NCBI GenBank assembly: GCA_024349765.1
Contig: AP026073.1
Location: 6,386,001 to 6,450,000 of the forward strand
Reading direction: 5' to 3'
DNA length: 64,000 nucleotides
Source of the DNA: Streptomyces nigrescens
Lineage (GTDB): Bacteria > Actinomycetota > Actinomycetes > Streptomycetales > Streptomycetaceae
A program made the position numbers and the translations under genes. Each line of letters opens with the position of its first letter. The stretch's first letter is position 1. The notes below the pieces were generated by a model. It was not told where the DNA came from. It saw nothing but the letters and a program-made list of their open reading frames with translations, and made no database searches. Positions 42,906 through 51,467 of the stretch are shown in pieces.

Positions 42906-43060
42906 AAGACCTCCGCTCTCCCCGCACAGGAGGGCGGAACGAGGCCAGAAGCGCTCTCTGCCCTGACTGCGCGGAGGCCTCCGATCGACCGGTCCCAGGA
43001 CGGGACGGCGACCCCACCGCACACGGGGAAGCCCACCGTCCGCACGGCGGGGCCGGCCGA
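42906..43060 (+). ncRNA. scr5239: Probable small regulatory RNA of the scr5239 type
   Basis: The gap between the SCO5239-type kinase and the SDR gene (42821-43299) has no coding frame. Its plus strand has a promoter with a DasR operator at the position expected for scr5239, a conserved DasR-dependent sRNA of about 159 nt known in S. coelicolor to repress agarase dagA and metE. From the predicted start (about 42906), a 155-nt RNA would end at the hairpin GCCCACCGT-CCGC-ACGGCGGGGC (43031-43053). Ends are approximate. Orientation and identity come from context; I could not align it to the known RNA. Confidence 0.6.
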
Positions 43061-43299
43061 TGTCAGCTCCGGGCTGCGGTGCCGATGACAGGTTGAGGGT
43101 CCTGTCCCGGCGCCGCGGCCCGCGGGTGTTTCCGGGGCCGATGGCGGCCCGGCTCGAAGATCCACGTTTCCGTACGGCACGGCTCGGGTTGCGTGCTACC
43201 TTCGTTCTGGACCGAGCGATACAAAACATCGCCCGGCAGACGGAGCGGTGCGCCCGCGCGGGCGGGGGCGCCGGACACGGATGGGGAGGGGCACGTTCC
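43061..43299 (+). promoter_or_regulatory. Upstream region of SDR gene
   Basis: It contains an inverted repeat GCGAT-ACAAAAC-ATCGC (43216-43232) in the least GC-rich part, about 70 bp before the SDR start. Candidate operator and promoter. No gene. Confidence 0.4.
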
Positions 43300-44073
43300 A
43301 TGGGTGCGCTCAGCGGCAGGACGGCACTGGTCACCGGCGGCGGCAGGGGGATCGGCCGGGCGATCTCGGAACGCCTGGGGCGGGACGGCGCCCGGGTGGC
43401 CGTCCACTACGGCCACGACGAGGCGGCGGCGAAGGAGACGGTCGCGGCGATCGAGGCGGCGGGCGGCACGGCCTTCACCGTCCGGGCCGAACTGGGCGTG
43501 CCGGGCGACGCCGAGGCGCTGTGGGCCGCGTTCGACGAGCAGGCCGCCGGGCTGGACGTCCTGGTCAACAACGCCGGGATCAACAAGGCGGTGGACGGGA
43601 CGCTCAAGGGGATCGGCGCGCTCACCGAGGAGGACTTCGACCGGCTCTTCGCGGTCAACGCCAAGGCGCCGTTCTTCCTGGTGCAGCGGGGGCTGTCCCG
43701 GCTGCGCGACGGCGGGCGGATCGTCAATGTCTCCACCGGCCTGACCCGCGGCGCCGCGAAGCCGGAGCTGATCGCGTACGCCATGTCCAAGGGGGCGGTC
43801 GACGTCTTCACCTCGACCCTCGCCAAGGACCTGGGGCCACGGGGCATCACGGTCAACGCGGTGGCGCCCGGGGCGGTGGACACCGACATGAACGCCGGCT
43901 GGCTGCGGGGCGAGGGCAGCGCCGCGGCCCGGGAGCGGCTGCGCGGGCTGTCGCCGCTGGGCCGGGTCGCGGGCGGCGCGGAGATCGCCGACATCGTGGC
44001 CTTCCTGGCCTCGGACGACAGCCGGTGGGTGACCGGGCAGTGGATCGACGCGACGGGCGGCGGGCTGCTCTGA
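43300..44073 (+). CDS. SDR family oxidoreductase
   Basis: A 257-residue classical short-chain dehydrogenase: TGGGRGIGRAI (cofactor glycine motif, residues ~12-22), LVNNAGIN, catalytic Ser in NVSTG, YAMSK (Tyr-x-x-x-Lys) and GITVNAVAPGAVDTDM. It resembles 3-oxoacyl-ACP reductase/glucose dehydrogenase types; substrate unknown. ATG with GGGGAGGGG upstream. Confidence 0.9.
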   Translation: MGALSGRTALVTGGGRGIGRAISERLGRDGARVAVHYGHDEAAAKETVAAIEAAGGTAFTVRAELGVPGDAEALWAAFDEQAAGLDVLVNNAGINKAVDGTLKGIGALTEEDFDRLFAVNAKAPFFLVQRGLSRLRDGGRIVNVSTGLTRGAAKPELIAYAMSKGAVDVFTSTLAKDLGPRGITVNAVAPGAVDTDMNAGWLRGEGSAAARERLRGLSPLGRVAGGAEIADIVAFLASDDSRWVTGQWIDATGGGLL

Positions 44074-44164
44074 CGCCGCCTCACCCGCTCGTCACCGCAC
44101 CGACGGAAAGCCGCCGTCCGCCGTTTCGCGCCGCCACCCGGTCCGGGCGCCCACCCTCTGATAG

Positions 44165-44180
44165 ATTGGTCTATACCACC
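44165..44180 (+). promoter_or_regulatory. DasR operator (dre) of nagB
   Basis: ATTGGTCTATACCACC matches 12 of 16 positions of the dre consensus and keeps the TGGTCTA-ACCA core. It lies 35 bp before the nagB GTG. Confidence 0.8.
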
Positions 44181-44215
44181 TCTCCACAGACCTTCTCCAG
44201 AACGGCAGGCCAAGC

Positions 44216-44998
44216 GTGGAAGTTGTCATCGTTCCGGACGCCACGGCAGGCGGCGCGCTGATCGCGGAGGCCATCGCCACCCTGGTGCGGCGCAAGCCCG
44301 ATGCGCTGCTGGGGGTGGCCACCGGCTCGACCCCGCTGCCCATCTACCAGGCGCTGGCGGCGAAGGTGCGGGCCGGCGAGGTGGACGCCTCGCGGACCCG
44401 GATCTGCCAGCTCGACGAGTACGTCGGACTGCCGGCCGGGCACCCCGAGTCCTACCGCTCGGTGGTACTGCGCGAGGTGGTCGAGCCGCTCGGTCTGGAC
44501 GAGGGCGCGTTCCTGGGGCCGGACGGCACGGCCGAGGACGTGCCGGCCGCCTGTGCGGCGTACGACCGGGCGCTGGGCGAGGCCGGCGGGGTGGACCTCC
44601 AGCTGCTGGGCATCGGAACCGACGGGCACATCGGCTTCAACGAGCCCTGCTCCTCGCTGGCGTCGCGGACCCGCATCAAGACGCTGACCCGGCAGACCCG
44701 GGAGGACAACGCCCGGTTCTTCGACAGCCTCGACGAGGTCCCGCACCACGTCATCACCCAGGGCATCGGCACGATCCTGGAGGCCCGGCACCTGGTGCTG
44801 CTGGCCACCGGTGAGGGCAAGGCGGACGCGGTGGCGCATGCGGTGGAGGGCCCGGTGGCCGCGCTGGTCCCGGCCTCCGCGCTCCAGTTGCACCCGCACG
44901 CCACGGTCGTCGTCGACGAGGCCGCGGCCGGCAAGCTGAAGCTCGCCGACTACTTCCGCGCCACGTACGCGGCGAAGCCGGAGTGGCAGGGCCTCTGA
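44216..44998 (+). CDS. nagB: Glucosamine-6-phosphate deaminase
   Basis: A 260-residue enzyme converting glucosamine-6-phosphate to fructose-6-phosphate and ammonia, the last step of GlcNAc catabolism. Conserved LLGVATGSTPLPIY (phosphate loop), CQLDEYVGLP (Asp67 general acid/base) and GIGTDGHIGFNEP (Asp136, His138, Glu143). GTG start. Preceded by a dre site and transcribed towards the das operon, as in S. coelicolor. Glucosamine-6-P and GlcNAc-6-P are the DasR effectors, closing a feedback loop. Confidence 0.96.
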   Translation: MEVVIVPDATAGGALIAEAIATLVRRKPDALLGVATGSTPLPIYQALAAKVRAGEVDASRTRICQLDEYVGLPAGHPESYRSVVLREVVEPLGLDEGAFLGPDGTAEDVPAACAAYDRALGEAGGVDLQLLGIGTDGHIGFNEPCSSLASRTRIKTLTRQTREDNARFFDSLDEVPHHVITQGIGTILEARHLVLLATGEGKADAVAHAVEGPVAALVPASALQLHPHATVVVDEAAAGKLKLADYFRATYAAKPEWQGL

Positions 44999-45029
44999 TC
45001 CGCCCGGCGGGCCCGCGCCCACCGATGAC

Positions 45030-45065
45030 CCGGCCGGGGCGTTCCTGCGGGAGCGCCCCGGCCGG
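45030..45065. terminator. Terminator between convergent nagB and dasD
   Basis: A perfect 12-bp stem CCGGCCGGGGCG / CGCCCCGGCCGG with a 12-nt loop, 31 bp after nagB. Confidence 0.75.
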
Positions 45066-45080
45066 TCTCGTCCCTCGGCG

Positions 45081-45144
45081 GGTCCGGGTCTCAGCCGGTC
45101 CGTATCCCAGTCGGTCCGTATCCCAGTCGGTCCGGGTCTCAGCG
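45081..45144. repeat. Four-unit 16-bp tandem array across dasD stop
   Basis: Units begin at 45081, 45097, 45113 and 45129 with an exact 16-bp period. The two inner units are identical (GGTCCGTATCCCAGTC) and the two outer ones nearly identical (GGTCCGGGTCTCAGC plus one base), an ABBA order. The last unit contains the dasD stop codon. Confidence 0.85.
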
Positions 45145-46674
45145 GTGCCCGGTGAGGACCTCGGCCGCGGCCTGGCCGCAGACCCGGGCGGCGCCGTGGG
45201 TGGCGAGGTGGAGGGCGCCCCGGGGCGGCGCCTGGGGGACGCCCATTTCGACGACGGCGGAGTCGGGACGGGCCGCCAGCAGGGCGGCCAGCGCGTCGGC
45301 CATCCAGGGATGGCGGTGGACGTCGCGGACGACGGCCACGATCCGGCGGCCGGCGGCCGCGGTGAGCAGGCCCTCGACCAGGGCCGGGGTGCCGGCCGCG
45401 GCGGCGTCCGCGGTGTAGGTGCCGGTGCCGGTGCCCGGCAGCAGGCGGGCCAGTTCGGCGGCGACACCCCACGGCGTCTCGTCGCCGACCGCGATGTTGG
45501 CGAGCGGGGTGAAGGCCGCGACGTACGCGGCGGCGGTCAGCGGTGCGTAGGGCCGCCCACCGGCGGTGCGGCGCAGGGCGCGCCGGGCGGCGGTGAGGCC
45601 GATGCCCGGTGCGGGCGCGGCCCCCTCCCCCGCGCCCGCGTCCCGGGTCCAGCGCGCCAGGGCGCGCACCCGTGCCGCGGCGTCGGCCAGCCGCTCCGCC
45701 GGCAGTTCGCCGTCGCGCACGGCCGCCACCAGGGCGTCGCGCAGCCGCAGCACGGTGTCCTCGTCGGCCAGTCCGCCGCCCACGCAGATCGCGTCCGCGC
45801 CGGCCGCGAGGGCGAGCACGCTGCCGCGTTCGATGCCGTAGGTGGCGGAGATGGCCTGCATCTCCATGCCGTCGGTGACGATCAGGCCGTCGAAGCCGAG
45901 ACCGCCCTCGGCGGCGGGGGCGCGCAGCAGACCGTGCAGGGCGGCCGGGCTGAGCGTGGCGGGGCGTTCGCCGTCCAGGGCGGGCAGCAGGATGTGCGCG
46001 CTCATGACGGCGCGGGTGCCGGCCGCGATCGCGGCGTGGAACGGGACGAGTTCGCGTTCCCGGAGGGTGGGCAGGTCGGCGGCGATCCGCGGCAGGTCCA
46101 GGTGGGAGTCGACGGCGGTGTCGCCGTGGCCGGGGAAGTGCTTGGTGCAGGCGGCCACGCCGGCGGACTGCAGGCCCTCGACGTAGGCGGCGGTGTGCCG
46201 GGCGACCAGCTGCGGGTCGGCGCCGAAGGAGCGGACGCCGATGACCGGGTTGTCCGGGTTGGAGTTGACGTCGGCGGACGGTGCCCAGTTGAGGGTGATG
46301 CCGCACTCGGCCAGCCGGCGGCCGAGTTCCCGGGCGACCGCGCGGGTCAGTGCCGGGTCGTCGACGGCGCCGAGCGCATGGTTGCCGGGGAAGGAGGAGC
46401 CGCCGCGCACTTCGAGGCGGGTGACGTCGCCGCCCTCCTCGTCGACGGCGACCAGGACGTCCTCGCGTTCCCGGCGCAACCGGCCGGTCAGGGCGGCCAG
46501 TTGGTCGGGATCCTCGACGTTGCGGCCGAACAGGCCGACCGAGGCGAGGCCCTCGTCGAGCCGGCGCAGCAGCCAGTCGGGGGCGGTGGTGCCGGTGAAG
46601 CCGGGCTGGAGGACGGCGAGCGCGTCGCGGGTGAGGGTGTCGGTGGGGCGTACCGGGCGGACGAGTGGTGGCAT
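45139..46674 (-). CDS. dasD: GH3 beta-N-acetylglucosaminidase
   Basis: A 511-residue GH3 enzyme with no signal peptide. KHFPGHGDTAVDSH (residues 178-191) holds the catalytic Asp-His acid/base dyad typical of bacterial GH3 N-acetylglucosaminidases, and the nucleophile Asp268 is in LIVTDGMEMQ. It hydrolyses imported chitobiose to GlcNAc in the cytosol. It follows dasC by 8 bp, matching dasD (SCO5235) of S. coelicolor. A C-terminal ~170-residue domain of unknown role (ADALAALLAARPDSAVVEMG) is normal for this subgroup. Confidence 0.93.
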   Translation of the reverse strand: MPPLVRPVRPTDTLTRDALAVLQPGFTGTTAPDWLLRRLDEGLASVGLFGRNVEDPDQLAALTGRLRREREDVLVAVDEEGGDVTRLEVRGGSSFPGNHALGAVDDPALTRAVARELGRRLAECGITLNWAPSADVNSNPDNPVIGVRSFGADPQLVARHTAAYVEGLQSAGVAACTKHFPGHGDTAVDSHLDLPRIAADLPTLRERELVPFHAAIAAGTRAVMSAHILLPALDGERPATLSPAALHGLLRAPAAEGGLGFDGLIVTDGMEMQAISATYGIERGSVLALAAGADAICVGGGLADEDTVLRLRDALVAAVRDGELPAERLADAAARVRALARWTRDAGAGEGAAPAPGIGLTAARRALRRTAGGRPYAPLTAAAYVAAFTPLANIAVGDETPWGVAAELARLLPGTGTGTYTADAAAAGTPALVEGLLTAAAGRRIVAVVRDVHRHPWMADALAALLAARPDSAVVEMGVPQAPPRGALHLATHGAARVCGQAAAEVLTGHR

Positions 46675-46682
46675 GGCGTGCG

Positions 46683-47522
46683 TTATCCCTTCACTGCGCC
46701 GGAGGTGAGACCGCCGACCGCCTTGCGTTGCAGGAACAGGAAGAGGACGAGGATCGGGACGGCGAAGAGGGAGGCGGCGGCCATCGTGGCGCCCCAGTCG
46801 TCGCCGAACTGGCTCTGGAACTGCGAGAGCCACAGCGGCAGGGTGCCCGCGGCCGGCTCCTTGTTGAGGACCAGCACCAGCGGGAATTCGTTCCAGGCGG
46901 TGATGAAGCCGAAGAGGGAGGTGGCCATCAGGCCGGGCGCCAGCAGCGGGAAGACGACCTTGCGGAACGCCTGCCGCCGGGAGCAGCCGTCGACCATCGC
47001 GGACTCCTCCAGTTCCCTGGGCACCGCGGCGACGTAGCCGCGCAGCGTCAGCAGGGTGAAGGGCAGCACCATCAGCGTGTAGAAGCAGGTGAGCGGTACC
47101 AGGCTGTTGAGCAGGTCGGCGTCCCGGACGATCAGGTAGATGGAGATCACCATGACCTCCCAGGGCGCCATCTGGGCGACCATGAAGGTCAGCAGGATGC
47201 CCCGGCGGCCCTTGAAGCGCATCCGGGTGAGGGCGAACGCCCCGCAGAGCGCGATGACCAGGGACAGCCCGACGGCCAGGACGGTCACGACGACCGAGTT
47301 GCCGGCCAGGGCCCAGAAATGGGGGGCGTGCACGGCCGCCGCGAAGTGCTCGACGGTGCCGTGGAAGGGGAACCACACCGGGTCCTCGGTGATGATGTCC
47401 CGGGTCGGTTTGAAGGCCGTGCCGAACATCCAGTAGACGGGGAAGACGAAACCGAGGGCGAGCAGGGCCGCCGTGGCGTTGGGCCAGATGCGGCCGGCTG
47501 TCGAAAGGGCCGTGCGCTTCAC
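46683..47522 (-). CDS. dasC: Chitobiose/GlcNAc-oligomer ABC transporter permease DasC
   Basis: A 279-residue MalG-type permease with six membrane helices and the EAA loop (LEESAMVDGCSRRQAFRKVV). GTG 47522 overlaps the dasB stop by 4 bp (GTGA). Forms the channel with DasB. The ATPase, as in other streptomycetes, is the shared MsiK encoded elsewhere; none is found here. Confidence 0.94.
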   Translation of the reverse strand: MKRTALSTAGRIWPNATAALLALGFVFPVYWMFGTAFKPTRDIITEDPVWFPFHGTVEHFAAAVHAPHFWALAGNSVVVTVLAVGLSLVIALCGAFALTRMRFKGRRGILLTFMVAQMAPWEVMVISIYLIVRDADLLNSLVPLTCFYTLMVLPFTLLTLRGYVAAVPRELEESAMVDGCSRRQAFRKVVFPLLAPGLMATSLFGFITAWNEFPLVLVLNKEPAAGTLPLWLSQFQSQFGDDWGATMAAASLFAVPILVLFLFLQRKAVGGLTSGAVKG

Positions 47523-48604
47523 AGCTCGTTCTCCTCTTGCCGTTCCTGCTTGAGCGTCAGGCGCAGGTAGTACGCGGTCAGTACGAGCAGCACGGCGATG
47601 GTCAGCAGGGAGATCGCGGCGCCCATGCCGAAGTGGAGGTTGCCGACGCCCTCGGTGAAGGCGTAGATCGGCAGGGTTTCGGTGAGCCGGTCCGGGCCGC
47701 CCTGGTTGATCGCGAAGATCTGCGGGAACGCCTTGAAGACCCAGATGATCTCCAGGAACGTGGTGGCCAGGAAGAACGGCTTGAGGAAGGGGAAGGTGAC
47801 GGAGGTGAAGACCTTCCAGGTGCCGGCCCCGTCCATCCGGGCGGCTTCGTAGAGCTCCCGGGGGATGGTCGTGGTGGCGGCATAGAGGTTGAGGGCCACG
47901 AACGGCAGGGACTGCCAGACGATCAGCACGGTGATCACGAAGAAGGTCGACAGCTGGGTGCCGACCCAGTCGTAGTGGGCCATGGCGTGCCAGCCGAGCT
48001 TGTCGAGCATCCAGTTGACGACGCCGTAGCGGGAGTCGAAGAGCCACTGGAAGACGGTGGTGGCGGCGACCACCGGCATCGCCCAGGCCAGGACCAGCGC
48101 GAGCGACAGCGTCAGCCGCATCTTCTTGCCGAGCCGGGCCAGCAGCAGTCCGATCAGTACGCCCAGGACCATGATCAGGACGACGTTGACCGCGGTGAAG
48201 ACGACGGTCCGGCCGGTGACCCGCCAGAACTGCTCGCTGCCCAGGACCTCCTGGTAGTTGCCGATCCCGCGCCAGTCGGTGAGGTGCTGGATCAGCTCCT
48301 TCATGTTGAGGTTCTGGAAGGAGAGCAGGAGGTTGCGGACCAGCGGCCAGCCGAGGAAGACGGCGGTCGCGAGCAGGGCGGGCAGCAGGAGGAGATACGG
48401 GGTGCGGCGGGCGGGAGACGGGGGCGTGCGGCGGGCGGGAGACGGGGGCGTGCGGCGGGCGGGAGACCGAGGCGTGCGGCGGGTGGGAGGCCGAGGGGTG
48501 CGGCGGGCGGTCCGTCTGCCGCCGGTGCCGTGGTCGGGCGGGGCTGCCCCCTTACCGGTGCGCGGCGCGTTCTTCTCCCCCGCGGCGTCGAGCTGCGCTG
48601 CCAT
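47519..48604 (-). CDS. dasB: Chitobiose/GlcNAc-oligomer ABC transporter permease DasB with repeat-rich N terminus
   Basis: A 361-residue MalF-type permease: six core helices after position ~68, with the EAA loop (PRELYEAARMDGAGTWKVFT). The cytosolic N terminus (residues ~28-67) is made of an eight-residue repeat RRTPPSPA in about five copies, highly basic and proline-rich. It is encoded by 24-bp repeats and is not part of the usual permease fold. ATG with GGGGGAGCAGGGG upstream. Confidence 0.93.
   Translation of the reverse strand: MAAQLDAAGEKNAPRTGKGAAPPDHGTGGRRTARRTPRPPTRRTPRSPARRTPPSPARRTPPSPARRTPYLLLLPALLATAVFLGWPLVRNLLLSFQNLNMKELIQHLTDWRGIGNYQEVLGSEQFWRVTGRTVVFTAVNVVLIMVLGVLIGLLLARLGKKMRLTLSLALVLAWAMPVVAATTVFQWLFDSRYGVVNWMLDKLGWHAMAHYDWVGTQLSTFFVITVLIVWQSLPFVALNLYAATTTIPRELYEAARMDGAGTWKVFTSVTFPFLKPFFLATTFLEIIWVFKAFPQIFAINQGGPDRLTETLPIYAFTEGVGNLHFGMGAAISLLTIAVLLVLTAYYLRLTLKQERQEENEL
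48402..48521 (-). repeat. 24-bp tandem repeat coding for RRTPPSPA
   Basis: Repeat units begin every 24 bp at 48402, 48426, 48450, 48474 and 48498 (core GTGCGGCGGGCGGGAGACGG on the plus strand). Two are identical and three carry point changes. Confidence 0.85.
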
Positions 48605-48668
48605 GGGCCCCTGCTCCCCCTTGTTGTCGCCGTGTTGCCGTGAAGGCCGGTGTGCACCGGCTGACGCG

Positions 48669-48700
48669 CGTACGGGGCCGGGGACGGCCGGCCCCGTACG
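48669..48700 (-). terminator. Hairpin between dasA and dasB (possible attenuator)
   Basis: A perfect 13-bp stem CGTACGGGGCCGG / CCGGCCCCGTACG with a 6-nt loop, 12 bp after dasA and 65 bp before dasB. It probably stabilises or terminates the dasA message so that binding protein is made in excess over permeases. Confidence 0.65.
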
Positions 48701-48712
48701 CAGCCGGTGTGG

Positions 48713-49981
48713 TTACTGCTTGGCGAGCCGCGTGTTGATCTCGGACTCGATGTCCTTGGCGGCGTCGGCCGGGGACTTACCGTTCAGGACGGCCGTCATG
48801 TAGTTCTTGATGGGATTCGGGACGTTCTCCACGGCGGCCCACTGCGGAATGAGCGGAGTGGTGCCGCCGGACTTCTGTGCCGCGGGGGCGGCGGCCGCGG
48901 CGGCCGGATTCTCCTTGGCGGCGCCGGCCAGGTCGGGCGACTTCGGGGTCCAGCCGACCTCCTTGACCATCTGCCCGTCGTTCTCCTTGGAGAGGGCGAC
49001 CTTCAGGAATTCCTTGGCGAGTTCCTGGTTCTTGCCCATTCCGGCCACCGCGAAGTTGGAGCCGCCGAGGAACACTCCCTCGGGCTTGTCCGCGGTCTCA
49101 CCGGGAATGGTGAAGAATCCGATGTCCTGCTTGATGTCCGGGTTGGTCTTGACCGCGGTGGCGGCCTCGTAGCCCATGGCGATGACGGCACCGGTCCTGC
49201 CCTTGGCGAAGACCTCGGCCTGCTGCGGGGTGGCCTCGTCCTTGTTCTTCGGGGCGGTGCTGAAGGACTGGTACTGCTTGTAGATGTCCATGGCCTTGGA
49301 GACCTTGGGGTCGCCGAGGTTGGAGACCCACTTGCCGCCCTGCTTCTTCACCAGGTCGGCGCCGGTGCCGATGGTCAGCCCGTCGAAGAAGTACCAGTTC
49401 TGGCCGGGCAGGTAGAGCGGTTCGGCGTCGGTCTTCTTCTTGATGGTGTCGAAGTCCTTGAAGAGCTCGGAGCGGGTCTTCGGAATGCCCTTGATACCGG
49501 CCTTCGCCCAGATCTTCTTGTTGTACATCACCACGCGGTTCCCGGCGTACCAGGGCAGTGCGTACTGCTTTCCGTCCACGATCGACGCCTTGTTGAACGC
49601 GTCGTTCCAGTCGGCGCCGATCTCCTTCTTGAGGTCACCGAGGTCGGCCAGGGCGCCCGCCTTGGCGTAGGCGGCGGTCTGGGTGTTGCCGATCTCGACG
49701 ACGTCCGGCGGGGTGTCCTCGGAAAGGGCGGTGCTCAGCTTCTGCTGAATGCCGTTCCACTGCTGGACCTTGAACTCGACGGTGGCGCCGGTCTTCTTCT
49801 TGAATTCCTCGGAGACCTGTTTGGTCCACTGCTCCGGGTTCGACCCGCTCATCACCCATACGGTCAGCTTCTGGCCCTTGAAGCCGTCCGCCCCCGTCTT
49901 CCCGCCGTCGCTGGACCCACAGGCAGCGACACTCACCAGCATTCCCGCGACCGCCGTCGCTGCTATGAGCCCACGCTTCAT
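48713..49981 (-). CDS. dasA: Chitobiose/GlcNAc-oligomer-binding lipoprotein DasA
   Basis: A 422-residue family 1 solute-binding protein. Lipoprotein signal with VAACG lipobox at Cys21, then VWVMSGSNPEQWTKQ, and DTPPDVVEIGN as sugar-binding-protein hallmarks; a low-complexity Ala stretch (AAAAAAP) is near 375. ATG with GGGGAGAG upstream. It captures chitobiose for import and is the most strongly DasR-controlled gene, with two dre-like sites upstream. Confidence 0.95.
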   Translation of the reverse strand: MKRGLIAATAVAGMLVSVAACGSSDGGKTGADGFKGQKLTVWVMSGSNPEQWTKQVSEEFKKKTGATVEFKVQQWNGIQQKLSTALSEDTPPDVVEIGNTQTAAYAKAGALADLGDLKKEIGADWNDAFNKASIVDGKQYALPWYAGNRVVMYNKKIWAKAGIKGIPKTRSELFKDFDTIKKKTDAEPLYLPGQNWYFFDGLTIGTGADLVKKQGGKWVSNLGDPKVSKAMDIYKQYQSFSTAPKNKDEATPQQAEVFAKGRTGAVIAMGYEAATAVKTNPDIKQDIGFFTIPGETADKPEGVFLGGSNFAVAGMGKNQELAKEFLKVALSKENDGQMVKEVGWTPKSPDLAGAAKENPAAAAAAPAAQKSGGTTPLIPQWAAVENVPNPIKNYMTAVLNGKSPADAAKDIESEINTRLAKQ

Positions 49982-50015
49982 TGCGCTCTCCCCTAAAGGC
50001 CGGGTGTGGTCTTTA

Positions 50016-50031
50016 ATGGTTTAGACCAGTT
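50016..50031 (-). promoter_or_regulatory. DasR operator (dre1) of dasA
   Basis: AATGGTTTAGACCAGT matches 14 of 16 consensus positions and lies 35 bp before the dasA start. Confidence 0.85.
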
Positions 50032-50039
50032 CCCGCAGC

Positions 50040-50055
50040 TTGGCCTAGACCTTTT
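50040..50055 (-). promoter_or_regulatory. Second dre-like site upstream of dasA
   Basis: CTTGGCCTAGACCTTT matches 11 of 16 positions with an intact CTAGACC core. A tandem site 24 bp from the first agrees with the paired dre arrangement known for S. coelicolor dasA. Confidence 0.65.
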
Positions 50056-50222
50056 GGGGTGTCAAGGGTGTATAAGAGTCGCTGTCAGGTCCGTTACCGG
50101 ACCGACATCTGGCGGGCCGGGACCTGCGAGAGGGCGCGGGGAACCCTTCCGTGCCACGATGTGAGCCGCTACGTACGGAGGAGCCGGTGACGGCAGCAGG
50201 ACAGGGGTCGGAGAGGCGGGTC

Positions 50223-50981
50223 ATGGAGACCGAGGGCGGCAGCGCCGAGAGCGGCGGCGGCACGCGGACCGCGCGGGTGCCCAAGTACTACCGCCTCAAG
50301 CGGCACTTGCTGGAGATCACCGAAACCCTGCCGCCCGGCACCCCGGTCCCGCCCGAGCGCACCCTCGCCGCGGAGTTCGACACCTCGCGGACCACCGTCC
50401 GCCAGGCGCTCCAGGAACTGGTCGTCGAGGGCCGGCTGGAACGCATCCAGGGCAAGGGCACGTTCGTCGCCAAGCCCAAGGTTTCCCAGGCCCTGCAACT
50501 GACCTCCTACACGGAGGACATGCGCGCCCAGGGGCTGGAACCGACCTCCCAGCTGCTGGACATCGGCTATGTCACGGCCGACGACCGGCTGGCCGGGCTG
50601 CTGGACATCGCGCCCGGCGGGCGGGTGCTGCGCATCGAACGGCTGCGGCTGGCCAGTGGCGAGCCGATGGCGATCGAGACCACCCACCTGTCGGCCAAGC
50701 GCTTCCCCGCGCTCCGCCGCAACCTGGTCAAGTACACCTCGCTGTACACCGCGCTGGCCGAGGTCTACGACGTCCGGCCGGCCGAGGCCGAGGAGACCAT
50801 CGAGACCTCGCTCGCCACCCCGCGCGAGGCCGGACTGCTGGGCACCGACGTCGGCCTGCCGATGCTGATGCTCTCCCGCCACTCCCTCGACGCCCAGGGG
50901 CAGCCGGTGGAGTGGGTGCGCTCGGTCTACCGCGGGGACCGCTACAAGTTCGTCGCCAGGCTGCAGCGCCCCACGGACTGA
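50223..50981 (+). CDS. dasR: GntR/HutC family regulator DasR
   Basis: A 252-residue regulator nearly identical in visible stretches to S. coelicolor Das[21 protein letters not shown] (winged helix), [18 protein letters not shown] and the UTRA effector domain ([31 protein letters not shown]). ATG 50223 chosen from the [12 protein letters not shown] terminus, with GGAGAGG upstream. It represses GlcNAc uptake and metabolism genes at dre sites and is released by glucosamine-6-P; in streptomycetes it also links nutrition to antibiotics and development. Divergent from dasA. Confidence 0.96.
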   Translation: METEGGSAESGGGTRTARVPKYYRLKRHLLEITETLPPGTPVPPERTLAAEFDTSRTTVRQALQELVVEGRLERIQGKGTFVAKPKVSQALQLTSYTEDMRAQGLEPTSQLLDIGYVTADDRLAGLLDIAPGGRVLRIERLRLASGEPMAIETTHLSAKRFPALRRNLVKYTSLYTALAEVYDVRPAEAEETIETSLATPREAGLLGTDVGLPMLMLSRHSLDAQGQPVEWVRSVYRGDRYKFVARLQRPTD

Positions 50982-51209
50982 GCAACTCCCCCCGGACCGA
51001 GCCCGCCTTACGGGCTGAACACCCCTTACGGACCGGGTACTCCCCGCGGGCCGAACGGCGCCGGCGGGCGGTGAACTCCCGCCGCCCGACGCCGTTCCTC
51101 CGCGCGGAGTTTCCATACCGATATGCGGACACCTAGTGACGCGCGCCACGGCCCTGCCATAGATTTCCAGCCGATTGCACAGGAGACAGTCAGGGACGGA
51201 GCCACGCTG

Positions 51210-51467
51210 ATGCCAGAGCCAGCCGAATCACCGACCAGAAGACAGGTCGTCACCCCGACGCGCATAGTGGCCGGACTGTGCCTGCTGGCTCCGTTCGTCT
51301 CGATGCTGTGGGTGAGTTCGTACGCCAGGATCGAGCCGACGCTGATCGGGATCCCGTTCTTCTACTGGTACCAGATGCTGTGGGTGCTGATCTCGACGGT
51401 GCTGACCACCGTCGCGTACAAGCTCGTCCGGCGTGAGCAGCGCCTCGCCAAGGACGGTGGCCGGTGA
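51210..51467 (+). CDS. DUF3311 small membrane protein
   Basis: An 85-residue protein with two membrane helices (IVAGLCLLAPFVSMLWV and FFYWYQMLWVLISTVLTTVA). The DUF3311 family is almost always encoded immediately before a MctP-type SSF symporter, as here with a GTGA overlap. Probably an accessory subunit; role unproven. Confidence 0.88.
   Translation: MPEPAESPTRRQVVTPTRIVAGLCLLAPFVSMLWVSSYARIEPTLIGIPFFYWYQMLWVLISTVLTTVAYKLVRREQRLAKDGGR

Noticed and set aside
44171-46306. A 711-codon minus-strand open frame across nagB and dasD
   Set aside because: It is a shadow frame. It is out of phase with the recognised GH3 protein, antisense to nagB, and has an Arg/Pro-rich composition without domains.
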